Below, one piece after another: positions 11,002 to 22,610 of a DNA stretch of 64,000 bases. Position 1 is the first letter of the stretch; each line of letters opens with the position of its first letter. Source of the DNA: Hemicentrotus pulcherrimus. Lineage: Eukaryota > Echinodermata > Echinoidea > Camarodonta > Strongylocentrotidae. The notes beneath the pieces are model-generated. The model saw nothing but the letters and a program-made list of their open reading frames with translations, was not told where the DNA came from and searched no databases. Both the position numbers and the translations under genes were made by a program. The DNA lies in NCBI GenBank assembly GCA_003118195.1, contig BEXV01000387.1, positions 54,949 to 118,948 of the forward strand, given 5' to 3'.

Positions 11002-14000
11002 CTGTACCAGGAATAATAAGTTCTGCCTCAGTGGTGACAACTCCGGCAGGATTCTCAGCACGGCACACGTATACAGTCTCATCTTCTTCCTGTACCTCAG
11101 TAATGATCAGCTCACAGATCCCATCTAAATTGAATATGGAGATGAACCGGTCACCTTGGAGTGGCCTTCCATTGGCAGACCACTGGAAAGTGGGCCTTGG
11201 GCTTCCCAATATGAAGCAAGTGAAGTGAGCTCAACTGCCAATTTCCACCTCGATATCAGTGACATGTCGAATGATCTCAATGAATATTTTGTCAGTAGGT
11301 TCCTCTTTTTCTTCGGAGATGTCAAGGAGGAACTCTACATCTTGCAGTTCATCTGGTCCCTTTTCCATAATCACAGTAGTAGTTTCTCTTGGTTCCTCAG
11401 GTTCATGTGGAACCTCAATTTCCAACACAACCTCTGTTGGTTCAGGGGTGAAGTCCTTTCTTGTTTCAACAACTTCTGATACTGTTTCTGTCACAGTCGT
11501 TGAGACTTCTTCTGTTACCTGTGTCTGCTGGGGAGCCTCAAAGACAATTTCGATTGGCCTTTGAGCATCCTCCTCTTTTTCAATCACTATTTCAGTTCTC
11601 TCTGTTTTTTCTGGCATTTCCTCACTAGGTATGACTAGTTCTTCATACTCTGGCATCTGTGGCATTTCTTCTTCCTTTACATCTAATACGAGTTCGATCG
11701 GCTGCAAGGGCTGTTGCTCTTGGTCGATCACGACCTCAGCTCTCTGCGGGCCTTTGTCTTCTTGTTCTATAGTCATAGTTACAGTCTGTGTGACGGTTGT
11801 TGAAGAGGTTTCTTCTGGTTTTTCTTGAGGCAACTCAAATTCGATCTGAACACCCTCAGGTTTATTCTCAATAACTACATCACTAACTTCACGAGTAGTT
11901 ATTTCGATTTCAGTCACTTCTTCTTCTGGCATCACAATTTCCTCCTCATATTCTGGCTCTTCACCAGCCATAAGTAGGATCTCGGCAGAGACCATTTCTT
12001 CACTGATGGCAACAACTTCTTCATATTCGGGCTCTTCTGGTAAGTCTGCAGGCCCTCTTGGACGTTCCTGCTTGACTTTTTGTGGAATTGGAACCTCTTC
12101 AGTGATGGGATGTTTAGGCTCTTCTGGTAAGTCCACAGGCCCTCTTGGTTGCTCCTGCTCTACTTTTTGAGGGATTGGAACCTCTTCAGTGATAGGAAGC
12201 TGCTCAACTGGATTTTTCTTCTGTGGTTCTGGTTTCTTAACAGGTTTTTCAGAAGGCTTATCTCGTGGTTTCTTTGGACCCAGGTATATTTCAGCTTTTG
12301 TTGAAACTGTTCCTTTCTCATTAATACCAAGGCACTCAAAATCTGTCTCATCCTCCTTCTTGACTGGTGAAATTAGTAGGACGGTATTGCCATCTCTTTC
12401 AATCAGGGTTACAAATCTCTCTCCTGTGACAGGTTTGCCATGTTTAAGCCACTGGATGTCAGGCTGAGGATGACCTACTATTTGCGATGTTAAGCGCACA
12501 GTCTCACCAACATCTGTGACAATATCTTCAAGAGGTCTGATAACCTGGGGTGGTTCTTGTGTGACAACAACTTGTACACCTGCCTCCTCTTGCGGAACAG
12601 CTTCTACTCTGTCCGGAACATCTTCAGAAATAGTTTCCACAGTTTCTTCTGTAAATGGCTGCACAACTCCAATTTCTGGCTGTTCACCTGGAGACAATTC
12701 AAGTGTTAATTCCACTTGACCAAGAGGCTGTGTTTGGTCGATAAACATCTCGCTTGTCTCTTTGACTTCAGGTATTTCCTCTGTTTCTATGACTGTTGTC
12801 ACTGTTTCTGTCACAACTGTGGTCATTGTTTTTTCCTCCTCTTCCATTGGCATAACTAAAACCTCATATTCTTGCTGCACAGGAACATCTTCAATTCTTG
12901 GTTTTTCTTCATCTGGAATCACAAACGTAAGTTCTACAGGAGCTAGAGGCTGTTCACCTTGATCAATAATAACCTTAGTAGTCTCAATAGTATCTGGAAC
13001 CTCTTCAGTTCTGACTACTTCGGTTATAGTTGTAACAGTCTCAGAGACAGTAGTGACTTCTTCATCTATTGGTTGCTCCATTGGTTGAACAAGAATTTCA
13101 TATTCGGGTTGTTCTTCTGGTTGCTCCATAGGCATCACTAGTACTTCATATTCTGGTTTTTCATCTTTTGGAATCTCAAGAGTTAGTTCAATAGGAGCAA
13201 GTGGTTGCCTTTGTTGGTCAATTTCAAATTGTGTCGTTTGTCTTGAGTCTGGCTGGTCTTCTGTTTCAACAACAGTTGTTACAGTCTCTGTAACAGTAGT
13301 GATGGTTTCCATTTCTGGTTCTTGTTCCATAGGCATGACAACCACTTCATATTCTGGTTGTTGGGGCACTTCCTCCTCAAACTCTGGATGCTCAGCTCTT
13401 GGGACCTCAAAAGTCAATTCCACTGGTCCTAGTGGTTGATCTTTCTTTTGGAGTACGACTTGTGTGGTTTCACATGACTCTGGAATCTCTTGTGTTTCAA
13501 CAACTGTTGTAACAGTCTCTACAACAGTTGTAACAGTTTCTTCTTCCGGCTGTCTTTCCTGAGGAATGACAAGAACTTCATATTCAGGTTTTTCTTCTTT
13601 TGGAATATCGAAAGTCAACTCCACTGGTGCAAGTGGTTGGTCCTTCTTCTGGAGTAGTACTTGTGTGGTTTCTCGTGTCTCTGGTATCTCTTGCGTCTCA
13701 ACAACAGTTGTAACAGTCTCTTCAACATTTGTGATAGTTTCTTCTTCCGGCTGTCTTTCCTGAGGAATGACGAGGACTTCATATTCAGGTTTTTCTTCTT
13801 TGGGAATATCGAAAGTCAACTCCACTGGTGCAAGTGGTTTTTTCCCTTTCTCCAGTAACACTTGTGTGGTTTCACGCGTCTCTGGTATCTCTTGCGTCTC
13901 AACTACAGTTGTAACAATCTCTTCAACAGTTGTGACAGTTTCTTCTTCCGGCTGTCTTTCCTGAGGAATGACGAGGACTTCATATTCAGGTTTTTCTTCT

Positions 14001-17000
14001 TTGGGAATATCGAAGGTCAACTCCACTGGTGCAAGTGGTTTTTTCCCTTTCTCCAGTAACACTTGTGTGGTTTAACGTGTCTCTGGTATCTCTTGCGTCT
14101 CAACAACAGTTGTAACAGTCTCTTCAACAGTTGTGACAGTTTCTTCTTCCGGCTGTCTTTCCTGAGGAATGACAAGCACTTCATATTCAGGCTGTTCATG
14201 AGGCTTCTCAGCTGGAAAGACGATTTCTTCATATTCAGGTTGCTCGTGCCTGGGAGCCTCAAAAGTGAGTTCTACAGGTGCAAGAGGCGTCCTTTGAGTT
14301 TCCATTTGCACTTTTGTTGTCTCACGTTTATCAGGATATTCTTCAGTTTCAACAACTGTAGTTACAATTTCTGTTACAGTTGTAACAGACTCCTCCTCGG
14401 GTACCTCAGGTACAACTAGAACCTCATACTCTGGCTCTTCCTCCTTAGGCACATCGAGTGTTAATTCTATAGGAGCAAGAGGTTGTTTCTGATCGATTAA
14501 AATTTGTGTTGTCTCACGTGGAGCAACAACCTCTTTAGTTTCGACAACCGTTGTGACAGTTTCTGATATAGTTATACTTTCTTCCTCTTCTTCCTCAGGC
14601 TGCTTTGGGATTACAAGAACTTCATATTCTGGTTTTTCAGGTTTGAACCTTTGCATTGGCTGAACTGGAACATCAGCTGGGCCACGTGGCCGCTGTTGAA
14701 CCTCTTCTGGAGAGAGTGGTTTAGGAACATCAACGGTTACTTCAAATGACTTGAGTGGGCGGTCTTCCTCATGATCAATTTCAATTTCAGCAGTTTCTCT
14801 TCTCTTGGGTTTCACAGAAACAGACACCTTTTCAGTCCTCTTTGGACGTTTTTCTGTGCGACTTTTCACCTTCTCTGTAGGAATATCCTGAACATATACA
14901 TCAGCATATGTTGACACAGTTCCCTCTTCATTAGTAGCAACACACTCAAACTCAGTGTCATCAACTTCCTCAACTGGGTTAATTACAAGAACAACACGCC
15001 CATCCCTCTCAACAAGTGTTAGGTATCTATTACCTGTCACTGGTGTTCCATCCCTGTTCCAACGGGCAAGTGGTTGTGGTTCTCCCGTTATTTGACATTC
15101 TAACCTGGCTGTATCTCCATATGAAACTTCAACATCATGAGGAGCTGTCATGACTTCTGGAGGTATCCTAGTGACAGCTGCACGTGCAAATGGGAGATCT
15201 TCAGGGGATAAAGGAGAATGTCCAGGAATAGACTCTTCTGGCAAAAGGTCAGATTCTTCAACATAGATTGGCTCTGTTTGCTTCTTTTGAGCTTTCTGTG
15301 TTGGTTTTCTTGGCCTTTCAGGCTCTCCTGGAATAACCAATTCTTCATATTCAACGTTGGGTTGTTCTTCATGCTCAGTGACGGTGGTTGTTTCGGTAGT
15401 CACAGTCTCTGTGTAAGTTCTAGTGACATCGTCAGGCTGGTGAAGATCTAGAATGAGTTCAATCTCACGAGGTTGAGGCTGAGTTTCTAATTCAAGGACA
15501 CTCCTGCCTCTCTCTTCAGGAGTCGGTAGTTTCTTGCTTGGCTGTGGATGAACTTCTTGCACAACTGTCTGCTTCACAAATGTCTTTTGCTTGGTAGGTA
15601 TATCTGGAGCATATTCAGATGGTATGACCAATTCTTCAAATTCAGGCTGCAGTGGAATTTCAGGTTGAGGAGCTGTCACTTCCTCCCCAGGATATATCTC
15701 CTCTGTGGGTTTGTGAGCAAAGGTCAGCTCAAATGGTTGAGGTTTGGGTTTTGGCATCACCTGTTCCTCTCTAAGCTGGATATCTTGGATGGAAGGAGAT
15801 TTGTACTCCATTTGAAAAGGTTCAGGCTTCTTGTATGGTTTAGATGGAACCCTTTCAGGGCCTAGAGTGATTTCCTCCACAGGAGCATGATCAAATTTCA
15901 TTTCAATAGGCTTCTGGGGCTTAGGTTGAACTTTCGGAAGAACTTCCTCAGGACCTAGTGAAATTTCCTCTACTTCTGCCCCTTCAAAGGTCAATTCAAT
16001 AGGCTTTGGCTCTTTACGAATCACTTTCTCTGGTCCCATTTGCACCTTCCGCACTGCCTGTTGGGGGATTCTCACATCAAGAGGTTTAGGCTTCTCACGG
16101 GGTAGTACTTTTTCAGATCCAAGATCAATCTCCTCAACTGGTGTCTGAGAAAATGTAAGTTCAATTGGCTCATGTCTTTCATGTCTTACTGGCAATATCT
16201 CCTCAGGCCCTAGTGTTATTTCTTCCACAGGCTCTTGCTCAAATTGCACTTCGATAGGAGTTGGCTGCTGAACATCCTCCACACCAGGACAAATTTCATA
16301 TGTTTCTGGGATGTCTACATCTATCTTGAGTGGTTCGATGTATCTTGGCAAAATTTCTTCTTCCGAGTAATCAACTGTACTTGGAGTTGGCAGGTCAAAT
16401 GAGAAATCGACTGGTCTCCTTGGCTCCTGAGGATATTCAATGGAGTATTTTTCTATGGGTTCCTGATCTTCTTCATAATCCCTTCTTGTGGCAAATTGCT
16501 CTGTAACAGTTGTCTTCTTCCTTCTTGTAATGGTCTCATACTCTTCTTGTGGATGATCTTCCCTTGTGTCAATTATGAACTCAACAGGTGCAAGAGGAGC
16601 TTGCCTATCAATGTCAATTGTGGTCCTCTCACGGATCTCTGGTTCCCTTGGTCTTCCTTGAACAGTTGCAGTTTGTCTTTGAGGATGGGGTCGGACACCA
16701 TCTATTATCAACTCAATTTCTTGTGAGGGCCGTTCATATTCAGGATACATGTCATATTCTGACCTCTGGGTTGTGATATCAGACAAAGTGTCATCTTCAT
16801 ATCTTGTGATGGTTTCTGTAACAGTAGTTGTGGTCATTGTCTCTGTTCTATCCTCTGGAGATATCTCTATAGAAGAACTGACAGGTCGTGGCTGCCTTGG
16901 TGGGATGAAGGTTCGTCTGTCATGACCAGGACCAATTTCTATTTGTGTTCTGTGAGGATAGTACTGCTCTTGTTCACTGTCAGTAGTATAAATCTCTGTT

Positions 17001-19410
17001 GTGACAGTTTCTGTTACTGTTCTCCTTGTGGTGGTCTCCTGGGTAGTCACTGTCAGATTTCCAAAAGAAGACACTGTCCCCAATGGATTAGTGGCTCTAC
17101 ACTCATAGACTGTTTGATCTTCCTCCAGTACAATCTTAATCACAAGTATGCATGTTCCATCTTCTAGGACAATTGTTTCAAAGCGGTCCCCATCAATGGG
17201 CCGTCCATTTCTAAGCCACTGAATCCTTGGTCTTGGTAGACCTATGATGATTGTATGCAATTGAGTTTCTTCTCCTACAGTAGCCTCAGTATCTTGTAAT
17301 TCCTCAATCACCTGTGGTCTTCCTGGATGTGTTGGTTGCTTAGCACGAGGTTTTACAGCAACTTCTGGTTTGGGTTTTCTCTCAGGAAATGATACTGGAT
17401 ATTGCTGCTCTGGTTGAGCATCAAATTGTACCTCTTCTTCATACTCTGGATATTCAGACACAGGAAAATCTACTGGTTTTCTTTCTGGCTGTTTTCTCTG
17501 CTGTATGATGCTAGGTTCTTTCACCTTCATGGGAACCTGGGGTTGGGGCAATTTCGAAAATGGTTCAAAACTTGCTTGCTGTGATGGTCTGAGCTGCTGT
17601 GGAGTTATCTGATCCTCCTTGATTTTAGTTTTTTCCAGCTGATCAAAAGGTATGTAAACTTCAGGCTGTACCTCTCTAGATGGAATTGGTGATTCTTTAA
17701 CCTGAGCTGGTGGTTGTGGTCGGGGCATTCTCTCTAATGGTTCGACCAGTGACCTTTTTTCTTGAACAACTTCCTCCGGAAATAATGGTGCCTCATATAA
17801 TATAGGAGGGCTCTCTCTCTTGGGGATTTTTTTCAGACCCTCAAAGGACACAGGAGTTTCCACAGGCTTTCTGCCAGCTGGCTTCACATGTGGCTCATGA
17901 ACTGGTGTTTTTTCTTTCTGGAAGGGGAGCTTGACATCTGTTAAAGGTTGAGGATGCAAGTCTTCAACAAAGAATTCTTCTTCAACCTCTCTTGGTGGCT
18001 GGAACCTATCCAAGTGTGGATGATAATCTGCAGGTTGCTTACTGTCAGGCTGCAACTGTTCATCTACTGGCTGTCTTGGAGGCATAACTGGTATTTTGAG
18101 AGGAGTCTCTGCTGGCCGTCTCTGGTCAGGTACCACTTCTTTCTCAGTAACAGTAGGATGTACATGTATCTGACGAGTAAGAGTGAACTCTTGTGTTGAC
18201 CTTTCAGATGGTTTGCCAATGGGAATGATAACTTCTTGCTGTCCTGGACTCATGGGAATATTGACTTCTTGGGTCATCCTTGGTCTAGGACCATATTCTC
18301 TGATCACCTCATAATCTTCCACATTGTAATCATCAGGTGTCCTCTGACCAATATCAGTCTCAAATATTGTTTGATGTGTGGTTCTTGGTGGGATCTGGGA
18401 TCTTTCCCTTGGTCGGACCTCAAAATTCACACTTTCTGTACCACTCGTAGGCTCTTGTCCCTCCCTCAAAACAGTTGTCACTTTCTTTGTGGTTGTGGTA
18501 GTTGTGATAGTGCGAACACTTTCAGTGTCACTTTCAACAACTTTCTCAACACGCTCAGTCCATGTTTCGTCTTCAGGCTCTTCTTGAATGGTGGTAATTC
18601 GCTCTCTAGAGGTTGTTTCAACTATCAGGTCAGCATAGGTAATAGTCTTTCCAAGTTCATTAACAGCCTTGCACATATATTCTGCATCATCATCAGAACA
18701 AACATTCTTAATGATTAGTGTACAAGTTCCATCCTCTTCATAAGTAATCACAACTCTGTCATTAGAAAGAATGGAGCGTCCGTTCTTGTACCAAGTCACA
18801 GAAGGACGAGGAGTTCCTGAGACCTTCACAACAAACTTTGCAGTGTGTCCTTCAGTAACCTGTGTTGACTTTAATTCTGAAATGATCTTTGGCTTCTGAC
18901 CATGAATGAGCAATGTCTGATGTTCTCGTCTTCTTCTGGGCCTCTTCCCTGCATGTGGAATGGGTTTTACAATGAGATCAGCAAAGCTAGATGCCTCTTC
19001 TCCAGCTGCATTCACAGCTCTGCATTCAATCTCAGCAGAGTCATCACGAGTCACATTAATGATCGTCATTGAGCAGTGTCCTTGGTCATCATAATGCAAT
19101 GTGTAACGTCCTCCTGGATGGATCTCAATACCATCACTAAACCATCTTATCTGTGGCGCAGGGCGTCCAGTAACTCTGGAATCAAACTTGGCAGTACTGT
19201 TTTCCAGTACCTCAATGTCTAGCAGTTCATTTAGGAACTTAGGTGGTTTATTCCTGACAACCCGGTAGGTACGCTCAGAATACTCCGAAGGGGCATCAAT
19301 ATCACTCTCTGCTACCCTGGTAGTTGTTGTGGTGGTGGTCTTCCTTACTCGTCGGATCACCTCTGATTCAGAGAAGGCTTCATCACCACTCACTGTCCTC
19401 AGCTTACCAG
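11002..19410 (-). CDS. TTN: Titin exon 31: 8.4 kb exon with six Ig domains in Glu/Pro/Val/Thr repeat arrays
   Basis: The acceptor is tttacag above 19410 and the donor gtaagt below 11002. The 8,409 bases keep phase 1-1 with no frameshift. Ig domains lie at about 19250-18967, 18895-18617, 17325-17045, 15165-14893, 12560-12283 and 11290-11003; several lack the B-strand Cys (AKFDSRV, AKFVVKV, LHTIII, RLTSQIV). Spacers are disordered: a Pro-rich part (18600-17400), a 33-residue EEI-LGPEEVLP repeat (16265-15680) and a 67-residue PLAPVELT/YEVLVIP/TTVVET repeat (about 14650-12650). In-frame stops are TAA 14072-14074, where sister repeats have GAA, and TGA 11231-11233 inside the last Ig. Likely role: I-band spring with stiff Ig nodes. 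Exons this long are unusual but known in titin-like genes. Confidence 0.86.
12650..14650 (-). repeat. Coding tandem repeat, about 201 bases (67 residues) per unit
   Basis: About nine units lie in exon 31. The three around 13566-14070 are nearly identical and exactly 201 bases apart. Each unit has PLAPVELTFDIPKEE, then PEYEVLVIPQERQ, PEEE, TVTTVEETVTTVVETQE and IPETRETTQVLL. Outer units are diverged and vary in length (e.g. VMPMEQ in place of VIPQER). The pattern alternates a proline/acidic step with a Thr/Val-rich step. Confidence 0.9.
15680..16265 (-). repeat. Coding repeat of about 33 residues with LGPEEVLP core
   Basis: Six to seven diverged units in exon 31 share a PIEL(T/K)F step, a PVEEI step and an LGPE(E/K)(V/I)LP step separated by Lys/Pro-rich links. 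Examples are PVEEITLGPEEILP, PVEEIDLGSEKVLP and EVEEISLGPEEVLP. Low identity between units suggests an older array than the 67-residue one. Confidence 0.8.
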
Positions 19411-19764
19411 CTGTAAAGTGAAAAAAAATCTTGGTTCATTTACAGTAAATTAGAGGCTTTTTTTTTGTCAACAAATAAATTGCAGCTGAATAGGTTATGC
19501 CACACATCCATATATTTCCACAGTATCATGTTCATAACTCAAAAGAAAAATGTCCTTTTAAGTCAAATATTAAGCTGATGTGACATATGAGTGTAGCAAA
19601 AAAAAAGAGGTTGATGTAACACAAAATTGATTTTTAATTTGAACCTTTTTCTGTATCTCTATAAGTTTAGGGGGAACAGATATGTAAAAACACAATCATA
19701 TCAAATTACTGAAAGAGAGGTTGATACATAAATTGATGTGCAAACGTAATATACATCAACTTAC

Positions 19765-20400
19765 GTCGAACAGTCAACCTGCAGGTACAGACAGCTGTAC
19801 CATAAGGATTGGTAGCTCTGCAAGTGTAGTCTCCCGTATCCTCTGGAAGAGTCACATTGATGAGAAGAGATACCCTGTTGCCATTGATGATGTACTGAAA
19901 GTCTGGTGAATCCTGGATAATCTGGTCATCTCTGAGCCAAGTTATCTGGGGAAATGGAGAACCTGTGATGATGCAGTCCAGCTGGACAGTCTGGCTTTCA
20001 GAAACAGTCACGTCATTGACCAACCTCCTAAACTGCGGAGGTTCTGGCAGGGCCTCCTGAAAACCTGAGATGTTCAGTGTGATGTTGATGTTGGTAGGCA
20101 ACTGCCCTGGAATGGTCTGTCCATATATTTGCATTGGGGTTCCAGGGGTACCGGGTTGCCCGGGTGTTCCAGGTCCTGATCCTAGTGTTCCCGGGGGAAG
20201 TGCATACTGCTGGCTGGTGAAGGTCATTCCTGGGATCTCCATGTCACTTTCTTCTGTTAATGTCTCTGTCACAGTCTTTGTGGTTGTTTTCTTGGTAGTA
20301 GTTCTTCTTTTAGTAGAGGATAATTCCTCAGTGGTTCTTTCAACATCTGAGGGTCCCTCGTGAACCTCTACTGTCCTTGTTGTGGAACTTGTAGGAGTAC
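19765..20400 (-). CDS. TTN: Titin exon 30: Thr-run, collagen-like Gly-Pro stretch and one Ig domain
   Basis: The acceptor is cctcag above 20400 and the donor gtaagt below 19765; 636 bases, phase 1-1. The product starts with TPTSSTTRTVEVHEG and a basic Thr patch (TKRRTTTKKTTTKTVTETL). A Gly/Pro-rich stretch follows (PGTPGQPGTPGTP), then a complete I-set domain with VQLDCIITG, TWLRDDQ and DYTCRATNPYGTA. The last base plus the first two of exon 31 make Pro. The Gly-Pro stretch is short and surely not a real collagen helix. Confidence 0.9.
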
Positions 20401-20692
20401 CTGAGGAAAAATATGATTTATAATCATAATAGAGGATAACTGTGCGAAAATTCCCATCCACATGTAATCCTAATGATTATCCTAATTCTAACACTAATCC
20501 TTACCCTTTTACATAGTTCTGATGCATGTTGGGGTATTCTGCAGGAAAGCCAACATATCAACAATATTGAAGGAAAATAGCCACACGTTTTTCATACCTT
20601 ACAATAAACAGACGTCAGCATAGTGCTAAATAACCAATCTTCCTTATTTCATTTTGCCTGAAATATTTCTTAGGACACAAGAATAAACTCAC

Positions 20693-20893
20693 CTGGACTG
20701 TACTCCAGACCCTGAGTGGTCATCTGACCATTCCTGGTGACGAACACACCTGGAGCTGTCACATGAACACCACCAGGCTGTGAGCTGGTCAGCCCATCGT
20801 GGTCAACGTTGATGTGGATTTGCAGGTCCTGCTGTGAATTGGTCACATCTCTCTGGGAAGTGGTAACATCTCTCTGGTATCGGTAAGAGGATG
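20693..20893 (-). CDS. TTN: Titin exon 29: short linker exon without a domain
   Basis: The exon has 201 bases, phase 1-1, with acceptor cacag above 20893 and donor gtgagt below 20693. It encodes about 67 residues with no Ig signature: a repeated RDVT step (YQRDVTTSQRDVTNSQQD), IHINVDHDGL, then VHVTAPGVFVTRNGQMT. It joins the Ig of exons 27-28 to the Thr-rich start of exon 30. Function unknown, probably a flexible spacer. Confidence 0.85.
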
Positions 20894-20938
20894 CTGTGTT
20901 TGAATAATCAGAAGAAAATTATAGGATTATAGGTGCAT

Positions 20939-21010
20939 ATTAATAATAATAATACTGGTAATTACATTTATAGGGCAATTTATACATGCGTTTCTGAGCG
21001 CACAGGTGGT
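20939..21010 (-). repeat. SINE-like 3' tail
   Basis: Read on the minus strand, the segment has gcgctcagaaacgc, a stretch like ataaat...taccag, then (att)n. The same type of tail (gcgctatataa plus an att run) appears at about 27950-28020 and 47440-47510. This suggests a shared SINE family; the 5' part is not clear here. Confidence 0.5.
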
Positions 21011-21697
21011 ACAGTCTAACTCAGTATAATTATTCAACATGATCAATAACTAAAAGCAACAAAATGAAATAAAATATTGCTAATCCATACAATACAATTG
21101 AGTTAAATGCAGACCTGCCAACCTCTAGAGTTCAAAAATTGTATTCTTTAATCCCCAAAGTTGTATTTTACTGATAAAAGTTGTATTCCTAAAAATAAAC
21201 ACAGCCTGCTACGTGGAAGAATTTTTTTTATGGATCATTGGTTGAATATGCATGGTTTTATCACAACTGTTGTGTTCGATGAACCAATGAACATCCCCAA
21301 ATTGCTGGTGTGAGATGCTTGTAGGATACTTTAGAGGACAGAGTGGGCATTTTGCTGTTGAATTTTTTTTTTCTGTGCATAGAATTCCCCAGACACAAGA
21401 TTTCATCTGTGAATTCACCATAATAGACTAATATAAAATACAACAAATATATTCATATATAGATTCTAGACATTGTTACTGTTTGGCTACCAGTAATATT
21501 AAAGTTAAATGGACAAATCACAAATAACCTAGAGATCTGAAGATAACAAATTTATTGGAGAAACGTGCATGAATTTAAGATCTCTTTCTTACCTCATTAT
21601 TACAAGTATGACCTACATTATCAATTTGTGAAGTAAATTTAAACAAAAAAAATCAACAAAAAAAAGGCACATATGAATATAAGATAAATGGACTCAC

Positions 21698-21866
21698 GGC
21701 TAACAGTTAGGTGGGCAATGGAAGTCGCCTCTCCTGCCTGGTTGGTTGCCTTGACAACATACTCCCCAGAGTCTTCTGGATAGAGGGATGAAATCTCCAT
21801 GACACAGATGCCATCTTCTGTGATCCTGATGGTGATGCGACTATCCTGCCTCAGTTCCCTACCACT
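21698..21866 (-). CDS. TTN: Titin exon 28: C-terminal half of an Ig domain
   Basis: The exon has 169 bases, starts in phase 0 after atacag and ends in phase 1 before gtgagt. It encodes SGRELRQDSRITIRITEDG, the E-F strands (VMEISSLYPEDSGEYVVKA) and the G strand TNQAGEATS...HLTVS. It completes the domain begun in exon 27, whose last codons are RWFK. The F-strand Cys is Val (EYVVKA). Confidence 0.9.
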
Positions 21867-22610
21867 CTGTATAACCATTTGGATGCAAAATGGTGTTTTC
21901 ATTAGAGCAGAATCAAATATCATGTGCTATTGTGCGTTGAATGTTTCAAAATATTTCCTACAAAATAATGAATAAATAATCTCCTTCTTGAAAGCATAAA
22001 AGATATTTTCCACTACTTTATATGATACATAGGTATAAAAAAACATAATTTCCACATGAAAATGTTTGTAATAGAACAAAGGTATCGGATATACTCAAAT
22101 GCTAATTCTATGCTGCATGTTTGTCTCTTATACTTACACAAATATATTCTACAAGTAGGCCTACAGAAAACATGTATATGTGTAGGGATTTAACCCATTG
22201 CTCACGGGAACCTGGTGGTCCCTGTGTTAAGTCTATGGGAATTAGATAATTAAGTATTGAACGGGTTAACTTTTTATACAAGTTTGGCCATTTGTAAGCT
22301 GGAAGTCGTTTGCCATTTTTGAAGGAAGTATACCATCAATACTCATGTGACTTCAGCTTTGCAACATCAGCTATAGATTGTATAATATCAGGCCTTATGA
22401 ATTAAGGATTAATAGTTTGAGAACAGATCGTCTTCAAACCACTCATCGTGATCTATCTTGACTATATTCTTATATGCATGGGCTCTGCATGCTTCCTCAG
22501 AAACCCGTCATGATTCTTTTTCTGGTCACCAATTTTTATCAGATAAACATGTACATGTAAATCACATAGTAGATAGTATTCATTTAGAAATTCTGTTCGC
22601 ATGATCATAC

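Noticed and set aside
5621..14074. True gene ends at the in-frame stops, or stop-codon recoding
   Set aside because: Frame, repeat register and exon phases continue unchanged past every stop, all three stop types occur, and no polyadenylation or readthrough context is evident.
11259..19000. Many + strand open frames of 60-160 codons opposite exon 31
   Set aside because: Mirror images of Glu/Val/Thr/Pro-rich codons; no starts, domains or splice signals in common.
22190..22269. TTAACCC...GGGTTAA pair that could be a tiny piggyBac-type element
   Set aside because: Only seven bases pair cleanly and the interior does not continue the inverted repeat.
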